From DAOUBF01 sp034432795 (GTDB taxonomy: Bacteria > Chloroflexota > Anaerolineae > DSLN01), in assembly GCA_034432795.1 (NCBI GenBank), contig DAOUBF010000035.1, forward strand, positions 1 through 49,419: 49,419 nucleotides of DNA, read 5' to 3'. Below the pieces are notes generated by a model that worked only from the letters and a program-made list of their open reading frames with translations, did not search any database and was not told the origin of the DNA. Both the position numbers and the translations under genes were made by a program. Each line of letters begins with the position of its first letter. Position 1 is the stretch's first letter. Positions 7,095-15,459 of the stretch are shown one piece after another.

Positions 7095-8571
7095 GACACT
7101 CTTGTTCGGCCCCATCCCGCGCTTCCCTCAACTGGTGACCAGCCCGAAAGGGGACGACCTGCCGCCAGAGGGCCTGACGATGGGCACGCTCTACATCGGC
7201 CGCCAGGGCACCGGCAAGACCTCCGGCCTGGCCCGGCACTTGGTCGCCTCCTTCAAGCGCTACCCCGACCGCGCCCTGTTCGTGCTGGACTGGTCCGGCT
7301 CCATCACCGACCACCTCCTCAGGCTCATACTGTGCGAACCGCCTGAGGCGCGCGAGGGGCTGTTGAAGCGCGTGGTGTACGACGCCATGGGCCACCCGGA
7401 GTGGGTCATCCCCCTGCCCGAATTCTCGGAGCACTACGGCACGAGCTTTGAGGAGCAGGTGCAGCGCGTCAGCCAGAACCTGGTCAAACTGGCACCGGAG
7501 TTGGTGAAAGACGCGCCGTTCCTGGCGGGGTTGGGGCTGCGCGAGATCGCCCCGCAGCTCGGGCGGCTGCTCGTGGCTATCCGGAACGAGCACGGAGAGA
7601 CCTGGCAGATCACCGAAGCCAGGAACCTCCTGACGGACATGGGGCTGTTGCGGGAGAAGCTCAACACCTTCGGCTTCCAGGCGCCGCAGGCCAAGTGGTT
7701 TTTGGAGCGGCTGTACCTGAACCTGGCGCCGAACGAGCGGGAACTGCGCAGCTACGCGCTGGTGGCGCTGTTGGGCGCGATTGAGCCCAGGGAGATCAGG
7801 GCAAGGATCGGCTTCTACCGGCCGGGCTGGACGCCGAAGGAGGCGATTGCGCGCGGGCAGATGGTGATCGTGGACGGCGCACGGCTGATCAATCGCCAGG
7901 CCGCCCAACACTACCTGTTCACGCAGGTCTATTCCCTCATCATGGCCGAGATCAACAAGCGCCGGCCCGGCGACCTCAGGGACAGGCCGGTCTCGCTGGT
8001 CATGGACGAGGTGTACAGCCTGCTCTCCATCCCCGGCATGGCGAAGGAGGTGGGGATGCTGTCGCCCTTGTATCGCAGCCGGAAGCTGCAACTCTACCTC
8101 GTGCTTCAGGCCTTATCGCAGCTCGCGCCCGGCTTGAGGCAGCAGATCTGGTCCATCGGCAACATCGTCTGTTTCGCGGTCTCCAACGTGGATGAAGCCT
8201 ACGAACTGGCCCAGCAACTGTTCCACTACGAACCCAAGAGCGTCAAGCTGGAGGCCAGGACGGAGACCCAGCAGCCGGTGCTGGAGCCCGACCGGGGGCA
8301 GTATCTCGCCATCGCCAATTGGATACAGCGGCTCAACCACCGGGAGTGCATCGTCCGGCGCTACCGGAGCGAACAGGTATTGGACCCCTACATCCACCAC
8401 GTCGCTCGCACCCGCGAGAACCCGGCGGTTACTGTGCCCGAAGAGGCGGTCATGGAATTGAAGGAGGAACTGCTCAAAGAGCGCGGGGTGCGGGTGCGAG
8501 AAGCGTTGGAGGTCATCAACGAGCGCACCCCGGTGGAGACGGTGAAGCGACCGCCAAAGGTCGCACCGTAA
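7075..8571 (+). CDS. VirD4/TraG-like DNA-transfer ATPase (first copy)
   Basis: This is a 498-residue P-loop ATPase of the VirD4/HerA-FtsK superfamily. GRQGTGKTSGLARHL (about residues 42-56) is Walker A and VSLVMDEVYSLL (about 306) is Walker B. It also has a later sensor-like stretch, LVLQALSQLAPGLRQQIW, and the NIVCFAVSN segment seen in coupling ATPases. No transmembrane helix is evident, so it is a soluble form. A good ribosome binding site (AAAGGAG at 7064-7070) precedes ATG 7075, inside the end of the replication-relaxation gene, so the two are coupled. It probably pumps DNA during conjugative transfer or processing of the element; this is inferred from family and context. Confidence 0.75.
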   Translation: MDLSRIKTLLFGPIPRFPQLVTSPKGDDLPPEGLTMGTLYIGRQGTGKTSGLARHLVASFKRYPDRALFVLDWSGSITDHLLRLILCEPPEAREGLLKRVVYDAMGHPEWVIPLPEFSEHYGTSFEEQVQRVSQNLVKLAPELVKDAPFLAGLGLREIAPQLGRLLVAIRNEHGETWQITEARNLLTDMGLLREKLNTFGFQAPQAKWFLERLYLNLAPNERELRSYALVALLGAIEPREIRARIGFYRPGWTPKEAIARGQMVIVDGARLINRQAAQHYLFTQVYSLIMAEINKRRPGDLRDRPVSLVMDEVYSLLSIPGMAKEVGMLSPLYRSRKLQLYLVLQALSQLAPGLRQQIWSIGNIVCFAVSNVDEAYELAQQLFHYEPKSVKLEARTETQQPVLEPDRGQYLAIANWIQRLNHRECIVRRYRSEQVLDPYIHHVARTRENPAVTVPEEAVMELKEELLKERGVRVREALEVINERTPVETVKRPPKVAP

Positions 8572-8913
8572 TTTGGCAGGCCGTTGTCAATGGAGTGATC
8601 CATCGCGTTGTTGGGCCGGGGATTCGTCCAAACATACCCCTTTTCCCACCTCCTTCATTTGCGAAAGCAGTTTCCGGGATGGCAACCAGGTTAGCATGAG
8701 AATGGGGATCAGGCCCGGCCTCAGTCCTTCAGTGACTCCTTCGGTCTCTTCTTCGGTAACCTCTTCGGTCACACTGAAGGGCGTTCATCCGCATCCCGAG
8801 CACGGCCTGCCCCACATATGCCGCAGAACACCGCTTGTGAAGCCAAATCCCAGATATTACGCCGTGAGCCCCTGTCAGATGCAGCGCCCGGGCCGACCCC
8901 GACTACCTCCAAA
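8572..8913. other. Noncoding interval with a repeat array (candidate transfer origin)
   Basis: The 340 bases between the first ATPase and the TPR gene contain no convincing gene. A 61-codon minus-strand frame starting at 8772 merely translates the repeat array at 8726-8780 as Thr-Glu repeats. The array is the only clear structure. The position right after a DNA-transfer ATPase would suit an origin of transfer, which remains a guess. Confidence 0.4.
8726..8780. repeat. Four 12-base tandem repeats closed by an inverted copy
   Basis: CTTCAGT or CTTCGGT recurs at 8727, 8739, 8751 and 8763, an exact 12-base period. The array is bounded by CCTTCAGTG at 8726-8734 and its perfect inverse CACTGAAGG at 8772-8780, so the block can form a 9-base-pair stem around the repeats. 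Short iterons inside an inverted repeat are typical of binding sites for replication or transfer proteins. Confidence 0.6.
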
Positions 8914-9393
8914 TCAGGCTTCTTCCAGCCGCCTTAATGCCTCCACAATCTCCGGATCGGCCTCCTGCCCGGATCTCTCGCCGAGCCGAGCGGCTTCCTG
9001 ATAGGAGTGTTTCGCTTCCTGAAACCTCCCCTGGCGCTCCTGGATCACGCCGAGCCTCTTCAGGCCAGAGAGCGCTTTCTGCAGATTCCCCAGATCAACC
9101 AGGACGTCCACGTAGCGGCGGAGATAGCCCTCGGCTGTGCCAAGGTCGCCTTCGTGTTGCGCCACTTCCGCTAAACCCTCCAGAATTACGACAACCTCCG
9201 TCAGGCTGCCGTGACGCTCAAACAGGGGCAGAGCAGCCAGGAAGTGTGTTCTCGCCTCACCCCATTTCTCCTGCTCAAAGGCCAGCGTGGCCAGAAGCCG
9301 GGAGAGATGCCCCTGCCTCTCCGGTGCTTTCGTTTCCTCAACCAGGGCCCGGCACCCTTTAATGTGGCGTTCCGCTGGAATGCGCTCACTCAT
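8914..9393 (-). CDS. Tetratricopeptide-repeat protein
   Basis: This 159-residue all-helical protein is made of about four TPR-like units. LATLAFEQEKWGEARTHFL, GLAEVAQHEGDLGTAEGYL, LGNLQKALSGLKRLG and IQERQGRFQEAKHSYQEA show the usual small-residue and A-x-x-x-Y/F pattern. It has no signal peptide or membrane segment and is likely a cytoplasmic scaffold or interaction protein. The ATG at 9391-9393 was chosen because the TPR pattern starts soon after it. It runs opposite to the rest of the element and is divergent from the gene at about 9460. Chloroflexota often carry such free-standing TPR genes, so it may be cargo rather than transfer machinery. Confidence 0.7.
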   Translation of the reverse strand: MSERIPAERHIKGCRALVEETKAPERQGHLSRLLATLAFEQEKWGEARTHFLAALPLFERHGSLTEVVVILEGLAEVAQHEGDLGTAEGYLRRYVDVLVDLGNLQKALSGLKRLGVIQERQGRFQEAKHSYQEAARLGERSGQEADPEIVEALRRLEEA

Positions 9394-9459
9394 ATCTTCC
9401 ACGCCAGGAAGCGGCCCGGCCGGTTTGCGACGGTCAGCGTTTGGGCGGAGACCCTGCCG

Positions 9460-9945
9460 GTGTTCTACCTTCCCGCCTGGAGGGAGGCCCTGCCTGAGGT
9501 CTTCTACACCCCGGCCAGCCTGGTGGAGGAGAAGGCCATGCGAGGCATCCGAGCGGTCGTGGAACACCCGGAACTCCAGGGCCTGCCACTTGAGCCCGCC
9601 CCACCGGGGAGCACGCGCCTCATCTGCGTCGCCACGCCCATCGTGCCCAGGCCGGATTTCCAACTGCGAGCCCGGCGGATCGATCAGGCGCTGGAGGCCT
9701 GGCGGGCCAGGACTGACCCCGACCTCTCTATCCAGTACGCCAGCATCGCCGCGCCCATGCCCCCGGACACACAAGAGGCGCCGATATTTGTCGTCCTCCT
9801 GCAGCCCCTCAAGGCGACAACGGAGGAGGTGGACGCCCTGGCGCTGGGCGCCCCGGCCGTGCCTGAGTTTCTCTCCGGCCCCAGGCGGCCACGCCAGATC
9901 GCGGCTCGCGCCGCAAAAAAGGTTCACGGAGGTAAAGCGACATGA
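9460..9945 (+). CDS. Unknown element protein with uncertain start
   Basis: The frame ending at 9945 is clearly coding in its later part. Residues such as PVFYLPAWREALPEVFYTP, TRLICVATPIVPRPDFQ and APIFVVLLQPLKATTEEV give a mixed alpha/beta protein with a basic tail. The start is unclear. Protein-like sequence extends back to about 9397, but the TPR gene begins at 9393 on the other strand. GTG at 9460 with GGAGA nine bases upstream is the best candidate, giving 161 residues; ATG 9538 is another. Its stop overlaps the ATG of the next gene (ATGA), so it belongs to the operon running to 13754. No family was recognised. Confidence 0.5.
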   Translation: MFYLPAWREALPEVFYTPASLVEEKAMRGIRAVVEHPELQGLPLEPAPPGSTRLICVATPIVPRPDFQLRARRIDQALEAWRARTDPDLSIQYASIAAPMPPDTQEAPIFVVLLQPLKATTEEVDALALGAPAVPEFLSGPRRPRQIAARAAKKVHGGKAT

Positions 9946-10832
9946 ACACCGACGTCTTTGATGTCAAGCCGGAGCGCTGGATCGCCACCGGCGAAGCGGT
10001 TCGCCCGGCCAGCCCGGCTGGCCGGGGAGGGTGGGCCGCAGCCGGTATGGTCCTGGTCATCCTGGCTGTTTCGGCTTGTGCTTATCTGGCTGGGTCCCGT
10101 AATGTGGGCCCGGTGCGCGAGCGGGTTGAGAGCCTGAACGCGCAACTCGCGGACCTCCAGAGGCAGTTGAGCGCGCTCAAAGCGCAACAGAGCGCAGCAA
10201 CGCCCCGGCCGGCCTGCCGTTCGGCAGCGGACTGGTTAGAGACGATCACGGGGCAGGAGCGGGCAGCGCAGTGGCAGGTTGCCGCGACGAACGCCCAGAC
10301 CGCGCTCCAGGCGCCGGGGCTGTGCGCCAACGACCGCACCATCCTGGCCCAGAAGGCCGTGGCCGATGGGCTGGAGGCGCTGTTTGCGGAACGGTTCGCC
10401 CCTGACGACCTGGTGGCGCAACACCAGTCGGTGGCCCGCTACCAGGGCCTCCAGCGCCTGGCGCAGGCATATAACGTGCCCTTCCCCAGCGCCCGCCAGG
10501 TGGCCGGCCGCGCCTATCAGGTCGGCCAGTTTCTTTTGGCGAAGCGGGCCTTTGAGGAGGCGCTGGAGCATGGCGAGGTCACGACATCTGACCAGGCGCA
10601 GGTCCAGTTCTACTACAGCACGCTGTACAACCTGGGCGCGTGGTGGGCGGAGACCACCAGCGGCGCTACCCGCAGCGAGGGGCTGGGGCTCCTGGCCGCC
10701 GCCAACCTAATTGACCGGCGGTATCGGGTCGGCAACGGGCTGGCCTGGGCGAAGCTGCGAGAACTCTTGGGTCCGGACGAGAGCCGGTGGCCGGCGCCAG
10801 CGGCGACGCCGCTCCTGGACAGCACGAAATAG
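9942..10832 (+). CDS. Membrane-anchored coiled-coil/TPR-like protein
   Basis: This 296-residue protein has a short cytoplasmic N-terminus, one transmembrane segment (about residues 31-50, AAAGMVLVILAVSACAYLAG) and a coiled coil at about 57-87 (RVESLNAQLADLQRQLSALK). Its helical extracytoplasmic domain has TPR-like stretches such as AYQVGQFLLAKRAFEEALEHG. GGAGG at 9928-9932 precedes the ATG, which overlaps the previous stop. Its place between two DNA-transfer ATPase modules suggests a structural part of the transfer apparatus in the envelope, but no homologous secretion component was recognised. Confidence 0.6.
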   Translation: MNTDVFDVKPERWIATGEAVRPASPAGRGGWAAAGMVLVILAVSACAYLAGSRNVGPVRERVESLNAQLADLQRQLSALKAQQSAATPRPACRSAADWLETITGQERAAQWQVAATNAQTALQAPGLCANDRTILAQKAVADGLEALFAERFAPDDLVAQHQSVARYQGLQRLAQAYNVPFPSARQVAGRAYQVGQFLLAKRAFEEALEHGEVTTSDQAQVQFYYSTLYNLGAWWAETTSGATRSEGLGLLAAANLIDRRYRVGNGLAWAKLRELLGPDESRWPAPAATPLLDSTK

Positions 10833-10841
10833 GAAGGGGAT

Positions 10842-11309
10842 ATGTCTCGTCGCAGCTTTGAAGATGACGTCTCCGGTGCGGCTGCGGGTCTGGCCGCGCT
10901 CATCACGCTGATCGTGATGGCGGTCATCCTGGCCTTCCTGGTCGCCATGGCCACCGAGATCGTCCGCATCTACCAGACCCGGGCCTTCCAGCCGACCAGG
11001 ATAGCACGCATTCTCTGGATCGCCCTGGCCTGCCTGCTGGGTGTGTGGCTGCTCGCCGGGTTATTGGCGCTCAATCCCGCGTTCGCTCCACTATCCGCTT
11101 ACCTGGCGAGTTGGGGTTTCCTGGCCTACTGCATTGTCGTGGAGGTCTGCGACGGGGTGGCGGGGGCGCAGGAGGCGCCCGCGCTGGAGCCAAACGCGGC
11201 GGGCCTGCTGGAGCCAGCGCCAGCAGGGTTGCCCTGGCGCGGTCGCCGCAGCGCGAGCCTGGAAGACCTGATGGGGGAGGGGGTGGTCTTGGGTGAAGCT
11301 GTCAGGTAA
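10842..11309 (+). CDS. Small multi-pass membrane protein of the element
   Basis: This 155-residue protein has three hydrophobic segments: about residues 12-38 (GAAAGLAALITLIVMAVILA and on), 57-78 (ILWIALACLLGVWLLAGLLA) and 82-103. A polar, Pro/Ala-rich C-terminal tail of about 50 residues follows. GGAAGGGG just upstream of ATG 10842 is a good ribosome binding site. It overlaps the start of the next ATPase gene by 17 bases, so the two are translationally coupled, a common arrangement when a coupling ATPase works with a separate membrane anchor. The family is unknown; the anchor role is inferred from the order. Confidence 0.6.
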   Translation: MSRRSFEDDVSGAAAGLAALITLIVMAVILAFLVAMATEIVRIYQTRAFQPTRIARILWIALACLLGVWLLAGLLALNPAFAPLSAYLASWGFLAYCIVVEVCDGVAGAQEAPALEPNAAGLLEPAPAGLPWRGRRSASLEDLMGEGVVLGEAVR

Positions 11310-12741
11310 TGGCCGCGCCCAGGTGCTGGCGAACGCCGCCCGGGCCACACACCTGTGGGTCATCGGCCAGCCGGGCACAGGCAAGTCCAAGCTCCTGGAG
11401 GCGCTGATCCTCCAGGACATCCTGGCCGGGCGCGGCGTGGGGGTGATTGACCCGCATGGGGACCTGTTCCGCAACCTGGTCTGCCACCTGGCGGCGTGGG
11501 CTACCCACCAACCGGGGCTGGCCGAGCGGGTCATCCTCGTGGACCCCTGCCAGGACAAAAGGGTGGTGAGCCTCAATCCCCTGCAGGCCCTCAGTGGCTT
11601 CTCCTAGGAACGCCTGGCGCTGTTCCTGACGGATGTGGTGGTGAAGGTCTGGAAGCTGGACCCGGCCAGCACCCCACGACTGGTCTGGCTGCTCACGAAT
11701 AGCTTCCTGGCGCTGGCGGAGCTGGGGCTGACGCTTCCCGACCTGCCCCGCCTGCTCCTGGACACAGCCTGGCGTGCGCAGCTTCTCCCCCGCCTCCGGC
11801 ACGAAGGCGTGCGCGCCTTCTTCGCCTTCCAGTTTCCCAAGAGCGAGGGCGCGGTCCACCAGTGGGTCACGCCCGTGCTTAACAAGATCGGCGGGCTGGT
11901 GTTCGACCGCGATATGCGCCTGATGCTGGCGGGGAAGCCCACCTTCACCTTCCGCGAGGTGCTGGACCAGGGGCTGGTGCTCCTGGTCAATCTGAGCAAA
12001 GGGGTGTTGGGGGAGGGGAGTAGCGCGCTTTTGGGGGCCTTCATCGTCGCGCACCTGCAGAAGGCGGCGCTGGCCCGCGCCGACACGGAGAAGCGCGCGC
12101 CCTACTACCTGTACCTGGACGAGTTCCAGCACTACACGACGGACAACATCCAGGACATCCTGTCAGAGTCGCGCAAGTACGGCCTGTCCTTACAGCTCTG
12201 CCACCAATATCTGGACCAGCTCTCGCCCGACCTGTACAGCGCGGTGCTGAACACGACCGGCACAATTGTGTGCTTTCGCGTCGGTTATCACGATGCCTGC
12301 CAACTGGTCAAAGAGGTCTTCCCTTCCCGCGACTTCCTGGCTTCTTCTACACCGCTGGAGACCCTCCTGGGGCCATTCGGGCCGTGGCTGCCCCTGGGGG
12401 CGGGAGGGCACAGCGAGCCTCTGGGTTGGGAGGGGCTGGCGCATCTGCTCGCCAATCAGGCGCCGCGCGAGTTCTGGGTGAGGCGGCGGGGGCCGTACCT
12501 GCCCATCCAGCAGCGCACCCTGGATATACCGGACCCCGTCCTCACCCCGGCGCTTGAGGCCCGCCTGCGTGAGCTTCTGGATGCGTCAGGGGCGCGCTAT
12601 GGCCGGTTGAAGGGGGATGTCCAGCGCGAGTTGGCCGGGAACCCGCCAGGGCCGGAGCCGGATACATCCGGCGAAGGGCGGGCTGAGGGCCAGCGCGACG
12701 ACGGGGCGGGATTCGCTCCCGTGCCGTGGTGGGGGAACTGA
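11293..12741 (+). pseudogene. VirD4/TraG-like DNA-transfer ATPase split by an in-frame TAG (second copy)
   Basis: Translation from GTG 11293 gives HLWVIGQPGTGKSKLLEALI with Walker A at residues 25-32 and GVGVIDPHGDLF, then stops at TAG 11605-11607 (codon 105). The same frame continues without loss to 12741 and contains the TraG-type Walker B YYLYLDEFQHYTTDN and the QLCHQYLDQL stretch. The two parts would give a protein of about 482 residues that aligns end to end with type IV coupling ATPases. With the stop, the first piece lacks Walker B and the second lacks Walker A, so neither would hydrolyse ATP. A restart at ATG 11635 is possible. Readthrough or sequencing error are alternatives to a dead gene. 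Confidence 0.75.
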
Positions 12742-13754
12742 TGGGTGCCGGGAGGGCAGACTCCAGGCCAGCCGCCCTGCGGCCCCAGGCGCCGCCCCCG
12801 CTGCGTTTCCAGGTGCGGGATGGGGCGATTCTGCAGGCCATCTATGTTTATGACGGCGTGCTGGCCAGGCGGCACATCAAGGGGCTGTTCTGGCCGCAGG
12901 CGACTTGGCGGGCTATGGAGATGCGCCTGTCACGGCTGCGCCAACAGGGCTATCTGGACTGGCCAAACCAGGCGCAACGGCGGACGAGGCCCATCCCGGA
13001 GCCGGTCTGCTGGCTGGGCTGGAGAGGGGCGCTGTGGATCGCAGGCCAACAGGGCTGTGACGTCCCGCCGCCTGAGATGCCCAACGAGGCACAGCTTCGC
13101 GAGTTTGAGCGCCGGTTGCGCCGACAGGGTATCCACTGGCTGCGCGAGCCGCGTTGGAGCCAGGTCAAGCATGACCTGGCGGTGGTGGACGTCCGGCTGG
13201 CGGTGGAGCGGTCGGTGAGGGCGCTGCCCTCGCTCACGTTGGAGGGCTGGATACCGGAAAGCGCGTTTCGGAGGGACATGGATGTGGTGGAGTATGTCGC
13301 CATGACGCGGGATCAGGGGGTGAAGCGAGGGAGGAGAGGGGTATGCCCGGACGGCTACTTCGTGATCGCCGACAGGGAGCGCGAGCGGGCGGGGCTGCCG
13401 GCGCGGCTGCGCTTTCTGCTGGAACTGGACGAAGCCACACATACCCACCCCAGTTTCGGCAGCGAAAAGGCGGGGCCGGGGTGGGCGTATCTGAACAGCC
13501 CCCAGTACCAGGCACGGTTTGGCGACAAGGCTGGCCGCTGGCTGGTGGTGACCACGAGCCAGGTGAGATTGAGGGGGCTGATGCACGAGACCCAGCAGGC
13601 GATTGGCACAGGCGCCAGGGTTTTCCTGTTCACCACGTTTGAGCAGGTGACGACTCAGAATGTATTCACCGCGCCCATCTGGTGGCAGGTGGGGCGGGAG
13701 GGGCCGGGCGCGCTTTTGGCGGGTGGCGAGGTGTTCAGACTGGCCGATGGATAG
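12741..13754 (+). CDS. Replication-relaxation family protein (second copy)
   Basis: This 337-residue protein has a winged-helix N-terminal domain (RDGAILQAIYVYDGVLARRH through RLSRLRQQGYLDW, about residues 24-75). The family core follows: KHDLAVVDVRLAVE, then CPDGYFVI, FLLELDEATHTH, and GRWLVVTTSQVRLRGL. The Leu-Glu-x-Asp-x-x-Thr acidic motif is intact, unlike in the first copy at 6396-7094. I chose ATG 12741, which overlaps the upstream stop as TGATG and has GGGGGA five bases before it; GTG 12726 would add five residues. Members are encoded on plasmids and integrative elements and are thought to bind or process the transferred DNA. The exact function is not settled. Confidence 0.7.
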   Translation: MGAGRADSRPAALRPQAPPPLRFQVRDGAILQAIYVYDGVLARRHIKGLFWPQATWRAMEMRLSRLRQQGYLDWPNQAQRRTRPIPEPVCWLGWRGALWIAGQQGCDVPPPEMPNEAQLREFERRLRRQGIHWLREPRWSQVKHDLAVVDVRLAVERSVRALPSLTLEGWIPESAFRRDMDVVEYVAMTRDQGVKRGRRGVCPDGYFVIADRERERAGLPARLRFLLELDEATHTHPSFGSEKAGPGWAYLNSPQYQARFGDKAGRWLVVTTSQVRLRGLMHETQQAIGTGARVFLFTTFEQVTTQNVFTAPIWWQVGREGPGALLAGGEVFRLADG

Positions 13755-14037
13755 TGGATGCTGAGGGGAGGTAGAGGCGCAGGGTAAAATTTACGGAGAG
13801 CGTGGGCTATCCGAGAGCGCTTCAGGAACTTTCCCGGATGCTCGGCTCAATCCTATGATCTCAAAGGTTCGGGGGGAGGGGGTCTCAGGCGGCGTCGTAC
13901 AATGCCGCTTTTGCGACGCATGGCAGAGATAGTGGAGCATGATGGCGGGTAGCCTGAAGGCTCAAGGCGGAAACGATGGATAAGGTAGGAGCATACCTCA
14001 CGGCAGCACGCGTAGCTGCCCTAGTGGAGACGCGAAC
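13755..14037. other. Interval ahead of the excisionase gene
   Basis: These 283 bases hold no gene. GTAAA-A-TTTAC near 13785 and a 6-base inverted repeat GCGTCG/CGACGC around 13892-13919 surround a TACAAT box that could be the -10 of the excisionase promoter; no good -35 was found. Integrase or excisionase binding sites would be expected hereabouts. Confidence 0.3.
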
Positions 14038-14220
14038 ATGGACGAAATCATGACCATCCCTGAGGTAGCCAGGTATCTGAAGATAAGCAAGAGCAAGCTG
14101 TACTGGCTGGTACAGACGCAGCAAATCCCCCATATCAAGATAGGGCGCAATGTGCGGGTCAGGCAGAGCGACCTTGAGCGCTGGATTGAGGCGCAGAAGT
14201 ACGACGTGCCGCAAGCCTGA
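14038..14220 (+). CDS. xis: Excisionase-type MerR-like helix-turn-helix protein
   Basis: This 60-residue protein matches the excisionase/HTH_17 family: MTIPEVARYLKISKSKLYWL is the helix-turn-helix, followed by IPHIKIGRNVRVRQSDLERW, the typical wing and third helix. Such proteins bend DNA at the attachment site and turn the integrase towards excision, and related ones act as regulators. The position 117 bases before the integrase gene and on the same strand supports an excision role. A second in-frame ATG three codons later (14050) is possible because the first has no obvious ribosome binding site. Confidence 0.8.
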   Translation: MDEIMTIPEVARYLKISKSKLYWLVQTQQIPHIKIGRNVRVRQSDLERWIEAQKYDVPQA

Positions 14221-14243
14221 ACATGCCGCGCCCCCAGCGCGCC

Positions 14244-14271
14244 TGGACGGCAGCCAGTCAGTGACTATAAT
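14244..14271 (+). promoter_or_regulatory. Promoter of the integrase gene
   Basis: TATAAT at 14266-14271 has TGGACG at 14244-14249 as a partial -35 with a 16-base spacer. It lies between the excisionase and integrase genes, so the integrase can be transcribed on its own. Confidence 0.5.
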
Positions 14272-14337
14272 AACGGACGTAGATGGAGGGGGAATCCGGT
14301 TTCTCCGTTTGCACCTTAACAACGAGAGGAACGAGCG

Positions 14338-15459
14338 ATGCCGAAGAAACGTTCTTCAGGCGAGGGTTCGATCTTTCAGCGCAAAGATGGGCGCTGGGTT
14401 GCGGCCATCACCTTACCCAATGGGAAGAAGAAGACCAAGTACGCCAAGACCCAGAGGGAGGCCCGTCAGTGGCTGTTTGACATGCGCAGAGCCAAAGAGG
14501 AGGGACTGCTTCTGGATGTCAAGAGAATCACCGTCGGCCAGTTCTTAGACCGATGGGTTCAGGACGTTGTAGCGCACACCTTACGCCCAACGTCGCGCCA
14601 GGGCTACGAGGAGGTCATCAGAAACCACGTCAAGCCAGCCTTAGGGCACGTGCTTCTCACAGAACTGCGGGGCGATCACCTGCAGCGCCTGTACGCCAGA
14701 GGGCTGGAAGAGGGGTACAGCAGCACGAGTGTACGGCACTGGCACACCGTCCTCCACCGAGCGCTGCGCTATGCGGTGAAGTCGCGCCTGGTGGTTCGTA
14801 ATGTTGCAGACGACGCCGAGCCGCCCAGGCCGAAACCGACCGAAATACAGGTTCTCACGCCAGAGCAGGTCCGTAAGCTTCTGGAAACGAGCCGCGAGGA
14901 CAGGTTCTACGCCCTGTTTGCGCTCGCAGTCTCAACAGGCATGCGGAAGGCCGAAATCCTGGGACTAAGGTGGCAGGACGTGAACTTAGAGAAGGGAGAA
15001 GTACGCATCACCAGGGCGCTTCACCGGCTCAGAGACGGCACGGTTGTTATCCAAGAGCCTAAGACCGCCAAAGGTCGGCGCGTCATCCCCTTAACGCCCC
15101 TTGTGCTCTCGGCGCTTAGGGAACACCGCAAGCGGCAGCTTGAGCAAAGGCTAAAGCGTGGTAAGTGGGCAGAGCCGGACCTCGTGTTCACGACGCGAAA
15201 CGGGACGCCCATCAACCCAGGCAGCCTGACGTTCGCGTTTCACCGAGCCTTGAAGCGCGCTGGGCTGCCCAAAATGCGGTTTCACGACCTGCGGCATACG
15301 GCAGCGACTCTACTTCTGACCGAGGGTGTGCACCCCAAAGTCGTCCAGGAGATGCTCGGCCATGCGACAATTCACATGACGATGGACAGGTATTCACACA
15401 TGCTGCCGCACCTTCAGGTAGAGGCGGCGACCAAGATGAGCAAGGTGCTGGGGGGTTGA
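14338..15459 (+). CDS. int: Tyrosine-family site-specific integrase
   Basis: This 373-residue integrase has an N-terminal arm-binding segment (GSIFQRKDGRWVAAITLPNG), a SAM-like core-binding domain (about residues 62-160) and a catalytic domain. The active-site residues are all present: R203 in TGMRKAEILGLRW, K242 in EPKTAKGRR, H316 and R319 in FHDLRHTAATLL, H342 in MLGHATIHMT, and the nucleophile Y352 in MDRYSHM. It should carry out integration and excision of the element. GAGAGGAACGAG lies just before the ATG. It is the last gene of the element, its stop is within the first of two 12-base tandem repeats, and the host rplI gene follows about 200 bases later. Confidence 0.93.
   Translation: MPKKRSSGEGSIFQRKDGRWVAAITLPNGKKKTKYAKTQREARQWLFDMRRAKEEGLLLDVKRITVGQFLDRWVQDVVAHTLRPTSRQGYEEVIRNHVKPALGHVLLTELRGDHLQRLYARGLEEGYSSTSVRHWHTVLHRALRYAVKSRLVVRNVADDAEPPRPKPTEIQVLTPEQVRKLLETSREDRFYALFALAVSTGMRKAEILGLRWQDVNLEKGEVRITRALHRLRDGTVVIQEPKTAKGRRVIPLTPLVLSALREHRKRQLEQRLKRGKWAEPDLVFTTRNGTPINPGSLTFAFHRALKRAGLPKMRFHDLRHTAATLLLTEGVHPKVVQEMLGHATIHMTMDRYSHMLPHLQVEAATKMSKVLGG

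Noticed and set aside
8587..8772. Minus-strand 61-codon frame with Thr-Glu repeats
   Set aside because: Its repeats come from the 12-base array, it has no ribosome binding site, and the rest is low-quality sequence.
8726..8780. Possible CRISPR array
   Set aside because: Units are only 12 bases with no separate spacers, and no cas gene is present.
9211..9396. Plus-strand coding extension of the gene ending at 9945
   Set aside because: This stretch is antisense to the TPR gene, whose TPR pattern is clear; the plus-strand translation there has no protein-like features.
4188..11607. General reassignment of TAG to an amino acid
   Set aside because: Several intact genes in both the element and the host end with TAG, and no suppressor tRNA is visible in the window.
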